DNA of 6,124 nucleotides from JAKACU01 sp021821185 (GCA_027343965.1 DAHWJX010000006.1:1-6124); one strand, 5' to 3'; positions 1 to 6,124 are shown, numbered from the stretch's first letter. Numbers and translations are program-made. The notes: a model not told the origin generated them from the sequence alone.

Positions 1-1
1 G

Positions 2-535
2 TCACGTTGGACTTACATATTCTTACGCACAGTGCAAGGAATTATGGGATGGCGATCGACGATAGAGCCAGTGAATTTTGCACCTCATAACCTTAGTGGG
101 GTCAGTGCCCATCTTTTCCTTCTTGCTGTCCTTTTCACTTCGGTAGTTGCAATCATTGTGCTTTGGATGGTTATTCGTTTTGGCGCGAGACGGACATCGA
201 CGATCCGTGACGAGACGTGGACTTGCGGAGGTACGTTGACGCCTGCGATGACGTACACCGCGAGCGGGTATAGTAAGCCGATTCGGATCGCGTTCCAAAA
301 AATTATTCGACCGTCCCGAACGTTGGATCTAACTGAAGGAAGTCTCTATTTCCCATCCCAATATGTGTATATCAGCAAAGTAAGTTCATTCGCTGAAACA
401 TATTTGTATCAGCCTTTCGTACGCGCGGTGCTTCGGGCTGCTAGTGTCGTACAAAATATTCAAAATGGGCAAGTTCAAAGTTACTTGGCGTATTTGTTTA
501 TTACATTGATTGTTGTTCTGCTATTGGTAAAGTGA
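2..535 (+). CDS. hyfB: HyfB-like hydrogenase membrane subunit (antiporter-type), 3' end only
   Basis: This is the last 177 residues of a proton-translocating membrane subunit of the NuoL/MrpD/HyfB-HycC family; the reading frame is open to the left edge, so the start lies outside the window and the GTG at 32 is only an internal Val codon. What is visible: a hydrophobic helix (about nt 110-180), then the cytoplasmic stretch ETWTCGGTLTPAMTYTASGY followed by SKPIR, which is the typical HyfB/HycC C-terminal signature (TWxCG, tp.M.YTa.g.skP), and a final hydrophobic helix just before the stop. The antiporter channel core itself is not in the window. In the family this subunit forms part of the ion-pumping membrane arm. 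The gene ends 6 nt before the GTG at 542 and 21 nt before the ATG at 557, fitting a shared transcript. HyfB is preferred over HycC because hyfE and hyfF follow, but the two cannot be separated on this fragment alone. Confidence 0.85.
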   Translation, partial: SRWTYIFLRTVQGIMGWRSTIEPVNFAPHNLSGVSAHLFLLAVLFTSVVAIIVLWMVIRFGARRTSTIRDETWTCGGTLTPAMTYTASGYSKPIRIAFQKIIRPSRTLDLTEGSLYFPSQYVYISKVSSFAETYLYQPFVRAVLRAASVVQNIQNGQVQSYLAYLFITLIVVLLLVK

Positions 536-538
536 AGT

Positions 539-545
539 GAGGTGA
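539..545 (+). promoter_or_regulatory. Ribosome binding site for hyfC
   Basis: GAGGTGA matches the 3' end of 16S rRNA over seven bases. It overlaps the candidate GTG start at 542, so it cannot serve that codon, and it lies 11 nt before the ATG at 557. This favours ATG 557, though the spacing is on the long side. Confidence 0.5.
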
Positions 546-556
546 GCGCATACATC

Positions 557-1492
557 ATGCAAATAATCCTTGAAATCATTCAAATTATTGTTCTGATTGC
601 AGTTGCTCCTATTGTACAGGGGATTGTCAAAAAGATAAAAGCATTGCTTCAAGGTCGCCATGGGCCGTCCATTTGGCAGCCTTATTACGATTTGCGTAAG
701 TACATGCTCAAAGATGAAGTTGTGTCCATTCACGCTTCATGGCTTTTTCTTATAACACCATACGTGGTGTTTGCTGTAACGATAGCTATTGTCGCGATGA
801 TTCCAGTATTCATGACCCAAACGTTGCTGTCTTTTACAGGGCAACTGATGCTGATGGTCTATCTGTTTGGGATGGCTAGATTTTTTACGGCGCTCTCTGG
901 AATTGATACAGGCAGTTCGTTTGGGGCAATGGGATCCAGCAGAGACATGTTTGTGTCCGCGCTTGCAGAACCGGTTTTATTTGTGACACTACTTGCCATC
1001 TCCCTTCCCGTGAAAACGACGAATGTAACACTTATGACCAATCGTGTGGTTTCGAGTCATATGTTCCTCTTATCTCCGACATTTTACTTGGTATTCTTAG
1101 CTTTCTTCATTTTGGTGGTGACAGAAACAGGGAGAATTCCGGTGGATAACCCAGATACACATTTGGAACTGACCATGATTCATGAGGGGATGCTATTAGA
1201 GTACTCGGGAAAACGATTAGGGCTCATGCTGTGGAGCGCTTGGATAAAACAGGCACTGATGTTTACTTTATTGATTGATTTCTGCCTGCCTTGGGGTATC
1301 TCTACGGGCGGATTCGGATGGATGCTGATTGCAAGCTTCGCTTTATTATTCTTTAAGCTTATTATCCTAGCAATTGTTGTGGCATTTGTTGAGATGTCGT
1401 ATGCGAAAATTCGGTTCTTTCGCATTCCAAGGTTACTATCTGCTGCATTTGCCTTGTCTGTAATAGCTGTTATAACCGAGTACCTACTGTAG
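557..1492 (+). CDS. hyfC: HyfC/HycD-like hydrogenase membrane anchor (NuoH family)
   Basis: Integral membrane subunit that, in group 4 hydrogenases and complex I, connects the catalytic arm to the ion-pumping arm. From ATG 557 it is 311 residues, close to the roughly 307-322 usual for HycD/HyfC. Visible signatures: GRHGPSIWQPYYDLRKYM (about residues 33-50), the loop ALSGIDTGSSFGAMGSSRD (about 112-130) and ALAEP (about 135-139), and ETGRIPVDNPDTHLELTM (about 190-207) followed by IHEG and EYSG. These charged loops between hydrophobic helices are the conserved cytoplasmic loops of the NuoH/HycD family. About eight membrane helices can be seen. A GTG at 542 in frame would add five residues (SAYI plus Met) but leaves no room for a ribosome binding site, so ATG 557 is preferred. 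The following gene begins 12 nt after the stop. Confidence 0.93.
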   Translation: MQIILEIIQIIVLIAVAPIVQGIVKKIKALLQGRHGPSIWQPYYDLRKYMLKDEVVSIHASWLFLITPYVVFAVTIAIVAMIPVFMTQTLLSFTGQLMLMVYLFGMARFFTALSGIDTGSSFGAMGSSRDMFVSALAEPVLFVTLLAISLPVKTTNVTLMTNRVVSSHMFLLSPTFYLVFLAFFILVVTETGRIPVDNPDTHLELTMIHEGMLLEYSGKRLGLMLWSAWIKQALMFTLLIDFCLPWGISTGGFGWMLIASFALLFFKLIILAIVVAFVEMSYAKIRFFRIPRLLSAAFALSVIAVITEYLL

Positions 1493-1504
1493 GGAGAATC
1501 TTAT

Positions 1505-2146
1505 ATGACGCTCTTACAAGTATTATCCATTGTACTGATACTCAGTACGCTAGGCTTGCTCTGGATCAAGCGCATCGCTACAGCGATCAAAATCCTATCT
1601 TTGCAATCACTGATTCTAGGGCTAATGGCAATGTTGATAGCGAGACAGATGGGTATTGTTGATTTATACGCAATGGCAGGTCTGACCATTCTCATGAAGG
1701 CTATCGGCATTCCTGGAATTTTATGGTACACACTGCGCAAGATTGGCGTTCAGCGGGAAACAGAGAAACTGGTGGGCCGTGAACTCTCTCTCATTTGTGG
1801 AGGTGGACTTTTAGCCATTGGCTATATCGTCACAGCTCGATTGCATATCTCGGTACCAAACTTGAGTCATGAATACCTGCCGATTTCAATCGCGATGCAA
1901 CTGATTGGCCTATTCATCATGATCACGCATCAGAAAGCGATTATGCAAGGGATTGGTCTCGTCGTAATGGAGAATGGCCTGTTTTTAGTGGCACTGGTGA
2001 CGACATATGGCATGCCTTTTCTTGTAGATATTGGCGTTTTCTTGGATGTGTTTGTGGCTGTGATTCTGATTAGTATGTTGACATATCGGATCGACAAAAC
2101 CTTTCAGAGTACGCATACTGAAAATTTACGTAGGCTTCGGGGGTGA
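1505..2146 (+). CDS. hyfE: HyfE-like hydrogenase membrane subunit
   Basis: Small integral membrane protein of 213 residues, nearly the length of E. coli HyfE (216). The C-terminal half contains a NuoK/MrpC-like pattern: VVMENGLFLVAL (about 153-164, with Glu156 within a helix), then GMPFLVDIGVFLDVFVAVI (about 169-187, with Asp175 and Asp181), typical of HyfE. Glu156 sits where NuoK carries a membrane glutamate used in proton transfer; that functional equivalence is inference. An N-terminal hydrophobic helix and the segment IVDLYAMAGLTILMKAIGIP (about 51-70) match the family too. The start is well supported: AGGGAGA (1491-1497), overlapping the hyfC stop codon, lies 7 nt before the ATG. The role is as part of the membrane arm between HyfC and HyfF, as in hyf operons; HyfE is found in Hyf but not in Hyc formate hydrogenlyase. 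Confidence 0.9.
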   Translation: MTLLQVLSIVLILSTLGLLWIKRIATAIKILSLQSLILGLMAMLIARQMGIVDLYAMAGLTILMKAIGIPGILWYTLRKIGVQRETEKLVGRELSLICGGGLLAIGYIVTARLHISVPNLSHEYLPISIAMQLIGLFIMITHQKAIMQGIGLVVMENGLFLVALVTTYGMPFLVDIGVFLDVFVAVILISMLTYRIDKTFQSTHTENLRRLRG

Positions 2147-2150
2147 GAAA

Positions 2151-3626
2151 TTGGACGCGTTATTGGCTGCAGTTATTCCAACGGTAACAGGTATACTGGC
2201 GGGCATCGTCAACTTAACACGAATACGTGAGTTGATTCATTTGGTCGGTAGTATTGCCACAAGCCTAGTTGGCCTGTTGTTAGTCTGGGAAGTCGTAAGG
2301 AACGGTTCGATAACAAGCCAGAATCAGTTCTTTCACGTGGATGCACTGAGTGCAGTAGTTCTCATGATTATTTCCATCGTTAGTTTAACGACATCGATTC
2401 ACTCCATCGGTTATATCCGGCATGAACAACAGGAGGGCCTTTTGAATGGTCGACAGACCAGGCAGTATTACATGTTTTATCACTTATTTATTGCAACGAT
2501 GGTACTTGTTGCAGTCGTGAACAACATGGGGTTACTTTGGGTTTGCATTGAGGCAACCACCGTTGTTTCTGCGTTTTTGATTGCGATTTATAAAAAAGGG
2601 GAAGCGCTTGAAGCCACGTGGAAATATCTGATGATCTGTAGTGCGGGCATTGCTTTCGCACTCTTGGGGGTCATCATCCTCTATGCTTCATCGATCGCAA
2701 AGCTTGGGGCAAGCAATCAGGTATTGAACTGGACCGTGTTATCCAGTTCCCACTTAGTGCTACAACCGAACCTTGTTGCATTGTCTTTCGTTTTTATCAT
2801 GGTGGGGTTTGGAACAAAGGTCGGGCTAGCACCAATGCATTTTTGGCTTCCTGATGCGCATAGTCAAGCACCATCACCAGTGAGTGCGTTATTATCGGGT
2901 GTCTTACTCAATTGTGCCATGTTAGGCCTGATTCGCTTTGGCATTATTGCTGAAAATACACTTCACGGACAGTTGATCCAACACTTGTTCATCGGGTTTG
3001 GTTTATTGTCTGTGGTCATTTCTTTTCCGTTCATCTTGGTTCAACAAGACTTCAAACGCATGCTGGCATTTTCAACAGTGGAACATATGGGCATTATCGC
3101 AGTAGCCCTTGGCATCGGCGGCCCCTTAGGATGTTCCGCAGCAATACTTCAGATGTTTAATCATTCGATGGGCAAATCTATGCTGTTTTTGTCTGCCGGA
3201 AACGTGAACCAAAAATACAGATCGAAGCGCATACCGCGTGTGTTTGCGATGCTACGTATCATGCCATTCACAGGCATCGTGTTTCTAGTGGGGATGCTAG
3301 CTATTACGGGCGTGCCACCTTTCAATATTTTTACCAGCGAGTTTTCTATTTTTGTTGCAGGTTTTCAGCAGGGACATATGGTTGAAACCAGTGTACTCAT
3401 CATATTTATTGCTTTTATTTTTGCAGCGATGATGTTTCATGTTATGAAGATGGTTTTGGGGGAAGAAGTTGGCGACCGGGTTCCAAGGGGTGAGGTAAGT
3501 TGGTGGTCCGTCGTTGCACTCGTGTTACCCTTGAGCATTGTCATTACGTTCGGTCTCTACATGCCAGCATCATTTACTCAACTGATTCATCATGCATCGT
3601 ACATTTTAACAGGAGGACATTTATGA
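2151..3626 (+). CDS. hyfF: HyfF-like hydrogenase membrane subunit (NuoM/N-type proton channel)
   Basis: Polytopic membrane protein (491 residues; E. coli HyfF is about 526) of the NuoL/M/N-MrpD ion-translocating family, with about 14 hydrophobic helices. Residues usually needed for proton translocation are in place: Glu134 in WVCIEATT (helix 5), Lys158 in TWKYLM, Lys223 in GFGTKVGLAPMHFWLPDAH (about 219-237), followed by APSPVSALLSG (240-250), His338 and Lys342 in FNHSMGKS, and Glu397 in FTSEF. This indicates a working channel rather than a degenerate one. The start is TTG 2151, only 4 nt after hyfE, with GGGGGTGA (2139-2146) overlapping the hyfE stop as ribosome binding site; no nearby ATG gives as complete a protein. 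The stop overlaps the start of the large-subunit gene by 4 nt (ATGA), a usual sign of translational coupling. HyfF rather than HyfD is chosen because of the position directly before hyfG and the length. Confidence 0.92.
   Translation: MDALLAAVIPTVTGILAGIVNLTRIRELIHLVGSIATSLVGLLLVWEVVRNGSITSQNQFFHVDALSAVVLMIISIVSLTTSIHSIGYIRHEQQEGLLNGRQTRQYYMFYHLFIATMVLVAVVNNMGLLWVCIEATTVVSAFLIAIYKKGEALEATWKYLMICSAGIAFALLGVIILYASSIAKLGASNQVLNWTVLSSSHLVLQPNLVALSFVFIMVGFGTKVGLAPMHFWLPDAHSQAPSPVSALLSGVLLNCAMLGLIRFGIIAENTLHGQLIQHLFIGFGLLSVVISFPFILVQQDFKRMLAFSTVEHMGIIAVALGIGGPLGCSAAILQMFNHSMGKSMLFLSAGNVNQKYRSKRIPRVFAMLRIMPFTGIVFLVGMLAITGVPPFNIFTSEFSIFVAGFQQGHMVETSVLIIFIAFIFAAMMFHVMKMVLGEEVGDRVPRGEVSWWSVVALVLPLSIVITFGLYMPASFTQLIHHASYILTGGHL
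3611..3616 (+). promoter_or_regulatory. Ribosome binding site deciding the hyfG start
   Basis: A perfect AGGAGG lies 6 nt before ATG 3623, inside the last codons of hyfF. It fixes the large-subunit start at 3623 and rules out the longer open frame that reaches back to 3500 within hyfF. Confidence 0.85.
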
Positions 3627-5134
3627 AAATGGTTCGCGTTGTTGCCGAGCGACATGAATTACCAAGTGTTTGTGCCACGATCATGAATCAGCATAGTCGT
3701 TTTATCACAATGGTTGCATCCGATGAATGCCAACGTGGCATCGACCGCTTTGTGGTTCGTTACCTATTTGCACAAGATGGAAAAGCACAGTTGACTATGG
3801 TCGAGAGCGTAATATCCGAGAGTAATCCAACGTACGCTTCTGTGTCATCCATGATCCCGGCAGCCTCATGGGCAGAGCGAGAAGCGCATGATCTCTTCGG
3901 CATCCGCCCCATCGGGCATCCTGACTTACGTCCTTTGGTTTTACATGAACACTGGCCAGAAGGTATATATCCACTGCGTAAAGACTATTCTCTTACGAAA
4001 ATACAACCACGTGATACCTCTCGTTCATGGTCATATCCAAAGGTAGAAGGGGAAGGCGTCTTTGAGGTTCCGGTCGGTCCAATTCATGCAGGGGTGATTG
4101 AACCAGGTCATTTCCGATTTCAGGTGATGGGAGATTCAGTTCTTCACGTAGAGGCAAAACTTTTTTATACACACCGAGGGATTGAAAAGCGTAGTGAGGG
4201 GATGAGCGTTAAAAAGGGTTTATACCTTTCCGAACGAATTTGCGGTGTCTGCAGCGTTTCCCACGCATTGTCCTATGCGCAGGCTATTGAGAGTATCGCG
4301 GGAACGGAAATCCCTAAACGAGCTGCTTTTTTACGCGTTTTGTTTGCGGAAATGGAGCGCCTGTATAATCACGTTGGAGATATTGGAAACATGTGTGCCG
4401 GTATTGGGTACGCACATGGAAGCAATCGCGGTGCCCATTTAAAGGAACAGTTGATGCAGATGAATGATTTCATCGTAGGGCATCGATTTCTAAGAGACAC
4501 AATCGCACTTGGTGGTGTTGCGCAAGATGTAACGGTAGAAAAATTAGAGCATATTAGAACTACGTTGGAGACAGTGGAGAGAGAGTTAAATGAGATCGTA
4601 AGACAAATTTTATCAAACGATATCGTAGTAAACCGCTTTGCGAAAACTGGCGTTTTGCCCGAACAAGTCGTTCGCGAACTCTCAGCCGTTGGACCTGCTG
4701 CACGCGCTTCTCACTATGACGTGGATGCTCGACGTGATTTACCCTACGCGGCGTACTCGGAGCTGTCCTTTGATGTGCCTACATTGCTGGACGGTGACGT
4801 CTTGGCTCGTTTCAAACAAAGATTTCTCGAGGCAGAGGAGTCTTTTAGGTTGGTCAAACAGGTCATTGAAAATATTCCGCGTGGCGATATCCGAGTCGCT
4901 ATTGGAGATTTGCAGCCTTACTCTTATGGCATAGGCATTACCGAATCGCCCCGTGGAGAAAACGTCCATTTTGTCATGATAGGCCTAGATCACACGATTT
5001 ATCGCTATCGTGTGCGCTCAGCTGCGTACGCAAACTGGCCTGTTGTACCATTTTGCGTTCCTGGCAATATTATTCCAGACTTTCCGCTCATTAATAAGAG
5101 TTTTGAACTATGCTATGCATGTTGTGATCGTTAG
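3623..5134 (+). CDS. hyfG: HyfG-like [NiFe] hydrogenase large subunit with fused NuoC-like domain
   Basis: Catalytic large subunit (503 residues) that should carry the NiFe active site for reversible H2 formation on the cytoplasmic face. Residues 1 to about 125 form a 30-kDa NuoC-like domain (SWAEREAHDLFGIRPIGHPD, 82-101, then LRKDY at 118-122), fused as in HycE/HyfG. The rest is the NiFe domain: GPIHAGVIEPGHFRF (152-166) with Glu160; first Ni motif RICGVCSVSH with Cys207 and Cys210; active-site loop ESPRGE (441-446) with Arg444; second Ni motif with Cys497 and Cys500. All four Ni-ligand cysteines are present, so it is not a cysteine-less Ehr or complex I NuoD protein. Two oddities: the usual DPC of the second motif is ELC (Glu495, Leu496), and the protein stops exactly at Arg503, with no C-terminal peptide for a maturation protease to remove. 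It is shorter than E. coli HycE/HyfG (about 570), partly for this reason. Starts within the hyfF stop codon; the ferredoxin gene follows 5 nt later. Confidence 0.94.
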   Translation: MKMVRVVAERHELPSVCATIMNQHSRFITMVASDECQRGIDRFVVRYLFAQDGKAQLTMVESVISESNPTYASVSSMIPAASWAEREAHDLFGIRPIGHPDLRPLVLHEHWPEGIYPLRKDYSLTKIQPRDTSRSWSYPKVEGEGVFEVPVGPIHAGVIEPGHFRFQVMGDSVLHVEAKLFYTHRGIEKRSEGMSVKKGLYLSERICGVCSVSHALSYAQAIESIAGTEIPKRAAFLRVLFAEMERLYNHVGDIGNMCAGIGYAHGSNRGAHLKEQLMQMNDFIVGHRFLRDTIALGGVAQDVTVEKLEHIRTTLETVERELNEIVRQILSNDIVVNRFAKTGVLPEQVVRELSAVGPAARASHYDVDARRDLPYAAYSELSFDVPTLLDGDVLARFKQRFLEAEESFRLVKQVIENIPRGDIRVAIGDLQPYSYGIGITESPRGENVHFVMIGLDHTIYRYRVRSAAYANWPVVPFCVPGNIIPDFPLINKSFELCYACCDR

Positions 5135-5137
5135 GAG
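5133..5137 (+). promoter_or_regulatory. Ribosome binding site for the ferredoxin-like gene
   Basis: AGGAG overlaps the hyfG stop codon. It is only 2 nt before ATG 5140 but 8 nt before an in-frame TTG at 5146, so initiation at TTG 5146 (protein two residues shorter) is a real alternative. Confidence 0.5.
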
Positions 5138-5139
5138 AT

Positions 5140-5541
5140 ATGAAGTTGATACCGGTGATCAAGAGACTTTGGAAGCATGGGGTTGGCACGGTTCCTAAAC
5201 ATGAGGTTCAAAGGTTGATAGGTAGAGGAAAACTAGTGCTTGATATAAAAAGGTGTACGGCATGCGGAGATTGTGTTGCAGAATGTCCTGCTGATGCCCT
5301 GTCTTTGCAATATGCTGAAAGAAAAGTGTTGCTTAGTCTAGCATATGATTCCTGTATTTCTTGTCGTGTCTGTATAGAGAGTTGTACAGCAGGTGTATTT
5401 TCATTTGCGAATATACCGATATCAAGTGTCAGGGAACGGGATCAGCTCACTTTGCGTTATGTGATACCTAGTGAACAGATACAGCAGATAGGGGACGAGG
5501 GCATTGATAGACATCGAACAGCAGTTGCCATCAGTGATTAA
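5140..5541 (+). CDS. hyfH: HyfH-like 2x[4Fe-4S] ferredoxin subunit (short form)
   Basis: Electron-transfer subunit of 133 residues that should bind two [4Fe-4S] clusters and pass electrons to HyfI. First cluster: CTACGDCVAECP with Cys39, 42, 45 and 49. Second: CISCRVCIESCT with Cys72, 75, 78 and 82; the usual Pro after the last Cys is Thr here. The N-terminus (MKLIPVIKRLWKHG) resembles that of HyfH/HycF, and position between hyfG and hyfI matches hyfH. It is shorter than E. coli HyfH (about 181 residues) and lacks that protein's additional C-terminal cysteine pairs; the tail after residue 83 has no cysteine. This places it nearer to the polyferredoxin-like subunits of simpler group 4 complexes. 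ATG 5140 is taken as start, but TTG 5146 has better ribosome-binding-site spacing. The 3' end overlaps hyfI by 38 nt. The external redox partner is not apparent. Confidence 0.85.
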   Translation: MKLIPVIKRLWKHGVGTVPKHEVQRLIGRGKLVLDIKRCTACGDCVAECPADALSLQYAERKVLLSLAYDSCISCRVCIESCTAGVFSFANIPISSVRERDQLTLRYVIPSEQIQQIGDEGIDRHRTAVAISD

Positions 5542-5959
5542 AAAACTATTTGGGCGTTCCCTGCACATTCGTCAAATAGACTCAGGGTCATGCAACGGGT
5601 GCGAGTTTGAAATAGCGGCACTCATGAATCCGGTATATGACATTCAACGATTTGGAATTGACTTTGTCGCATCTCCAAGACATGCAGATATGCTTTTGGT
5701 AACCGGGGGTGTCACTCGGAACTTGGAGGAAGCATTACGAAAGGCTTACTCAGCTACGGCGAGTCCCAAAATGATGGTTGCAATTGGGGCTTGCGCCTGT
5801 GGCGGTGGAATGATTGGAAGCACATATGCAAATATAGGTGGAGTAGATAAACTTTTTCCTGTTTGTATTTATGTTCCGGGCTGTCCCCCACGTCCGCAAG
5901 CGATTTTGGAAGGTATTTTGCATGCAATTGAACGAGCACATGAATTGAAATCCCCTTGA
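5504..5959 (+). CDS. hyfI: HyfI-like [NiFe] hydrogenase small subunit (short form)
   Basis: Small subunit of 151 residues (NuoB/HycG family) that holds the single proximal [4Fe-4S] cluster next to the NiFe site. Cluster ligands expected from the family are visible: Cys30 and Cys33 in DSGSCNGCEFEIAAL, Cys97 in AIGACACGGG, and Cys127 in VPGCPPRPQAILEGI. The spaced CxxC, instead of the adjacent Cys-Cys of complex I NuoB, marks a hydrogenase rather than a quinone oxidoreductase. It is much shorter than E. coli HyfI/HycG (about 250 residues), ending soon after the PGCPP helix, as in the compact small subunits of Ech- and Mbh-type enzymes. Start TTG 5504 lies inside the ferredoxin gene, 8 nt after AGGGGA (5490-5495); an in-frame TTG at 5525 or GTG at 5534 is possible, but 5504 is favoured. 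The ArsR gene follows after 16 nt. Confidence 0.92.
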   Translation: MIDIEQQLPSVIKKLFGRSLHIRQIDSGSCNGCEFEIAALMNPVYDIQRFGIDFVASPRHADMLLVTGGVTRNLEEALRKAYSATASPKMMVAIGACACGGGMIGSTYANIGGVDKLFPVCIYVPGCPPRPQAILEGILHAIERAHELKSP

Positions 5960-5960
5960 A

Positions 5961-5965
5961 AAGGA
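5961..5965 (+). promoter_or_regulatory. Ribosome binding site for the ArsR-family gene
   Basis: AAGGA lies 10 nt before TTG 5976 and directly after the hyfI stop. The in-frame GTG at 5967 is only 1 nt away from it, so TTG 5976 is the better start. Confidence 0.5.
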
Positions 5966-5975
5966 AGTGTTCCAT

Positions 5976-6124
5976 TTGCCGCAAGAACTGCAGACGTTTA
6001 AAGCAGACTTTTTTAAGGCGCTTTCAAACCCATTTCGCATTCGAATTTTAGAGCTATTACGAGATGGTGATTTGTATGTTCATGAGTTACAGGAGCACAT
6101 GGGTGTAGATAGCGCTGTGGTATC
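5976..6124 (+). CDS. ArsR-family HTH transcriptional regulator, 5' end only
   Basis: The first 49 complete codons of a small winged-helix regulator; the gene runs off the right edge. The N-terminus FKADFFKALSNPFRIRILEL (residues 8-27) followed by LRDGDLYVHELQEHMGVDSAVV is characteristic of ArsR/SmtB repressors: the alpha-1/alpha-2 region (F.ALsnp.RirILeLL), then the start of the DNA-binding helix-turn-helix (ELQEHMGVDSAVV). The sensing residues (for example metal-binding cysteines) lie beyond the window, so the inducer is unknown, and no Cys occurs in the visible part. The gap to hyfI is 16 nt with no terminator, so it is probably co-transcribed with the hydrogenase genes; regulation of that operon by this protein is inference. 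TTG 5976 is taken as start on ribosome-binding-site spacing; GTG 5967 would add three residues. Confidence 0.85.
   Translation, partial: MPQELQTFKADFFKALSNPFRIRILELLRDGDLYVHELQEHMGVDSAVV

Noticed and set aside
32..535. Complete 167-residue protein starting at GTG 32
   Set aside because: The frame is open to the left edge and the sequence is the C-terminal part of the much longer HyfB/HycC family, so this is a gene cut by the window.
3500..3622. Longer version of the large-subunit gene starting at 3500 inside hyfF
   Set aside because: The extra 41 residues are an out-of-frame reading of conserved hyfF sequence. ATG 3623 has a perfect AGGAGG 6 nt upstream and gives a normal NuoC-like N-terminus.
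3623..5134. Energy-converting hydrogenase-related (Ehr) complex without NiFe site
   Set aside because: Ehr large subunits have lost Ni-ligand cysteines; here Cys207, Cys210, Cys497 and Cys500 are all present.
2..5959. NADH:quinone oxidoreductase (complex I) or Mrp antiporter operon
   Set aside because: The large subunit has both Ni-binding CxxC pairs and the small subunit has CxxC instead of the Cys-Cys of NuoB. The order B-C-E-F-G-H-I is that of hyf, and no MrpA/E/F/G genes are seen.
5957..5976. Terminator between hyfI and the ArsR gene
   Set aside because: The 16-nt gap has no GC-rich hairpin followed by a T-run.
5750..6040. Minus-strand open frames at 5750-6040, 4739-4969, 521-733, 859-1041, 1180-1425 and 23-298
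   Set aside because: All lie opposite well-conserved genes, resemble no known family and lack a plausible ribosome binding site; they are shadows.

Overview
The window lies inside a single plus-strand operon for a membrane-bound, energy-converting (group 4) [NiFe] hydrogenase of the Hyf/Hyc type. It begins in the 3' end of one gene and ends in the 5' end of another. Genes are packed with gaps of 16 nt or less or with overlaps, and nothing convincing is encoded on the minus strand. No RNA gene, mobile element, CRISPR array or terminator is visible, and no stretch over 300 bases is gene-free.

Layout, left to right: 3' end of a HyfB-like antiporter-type membrane subunit (2-535); HyfC-like NuoH-family membrane anchor (557-1492, or from 542); HyfE-like small membrane subunit (1505-2146); HyfF-like antiporter-type subunit (2151-3626); HyfG-like large subunit with an N-terminal NuoC-like domain fused to the NiFe domain (3623-5134); a short 2x[4Fe-4S] ferredoxin-like subunit replacing HyfH (5140-5541); a short HyfI-like small subunit (5504-5959); and the start of an ArsR-family repressor (5976 to the right edge).

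How the parts should work together: electrons pass through the ferredoxin-like subunit and the [4Fe-4S] cluster of HyfI to the NiFe site in HyfG, while HyfB, C, E and F form the ion-translocating membrane arm. Unlike complex I, the large subunit keeps two CxxC pairs and the small subunit has CxxC rather than the adjacent Cys-Cys of NuoB, so a real NiFe site is predicted. No electron donor (formate dehydrogenase, CO dehydrogenase), no hyfD and no maturation genes are seen, so the physiological reaction cannot be stated from this window.

The most notable points are in the large subunit. The second Ni-binding motif is ELCxxC instead of the usual DPCxxC, and the protein stops exactly at the Arg where related hydrogenases are normally cleaved, so it has no removable C-terminal peptide. 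The ArsR gene beginning 16 nt after hyfI suggests metal- or redox-responsive control from within the operon.

Organism: strong AGGAGG-like ribosome binding sites, frequent TTG/GTG starts, moderate GC content and the FKADFFKALSNPFRIRILELL-type ArsR N-terminus suggest a Firmicute, possibly an Alicyclobacillus-like or related acidophilic/thermophilic Bacilli. This is inference with low confidence.
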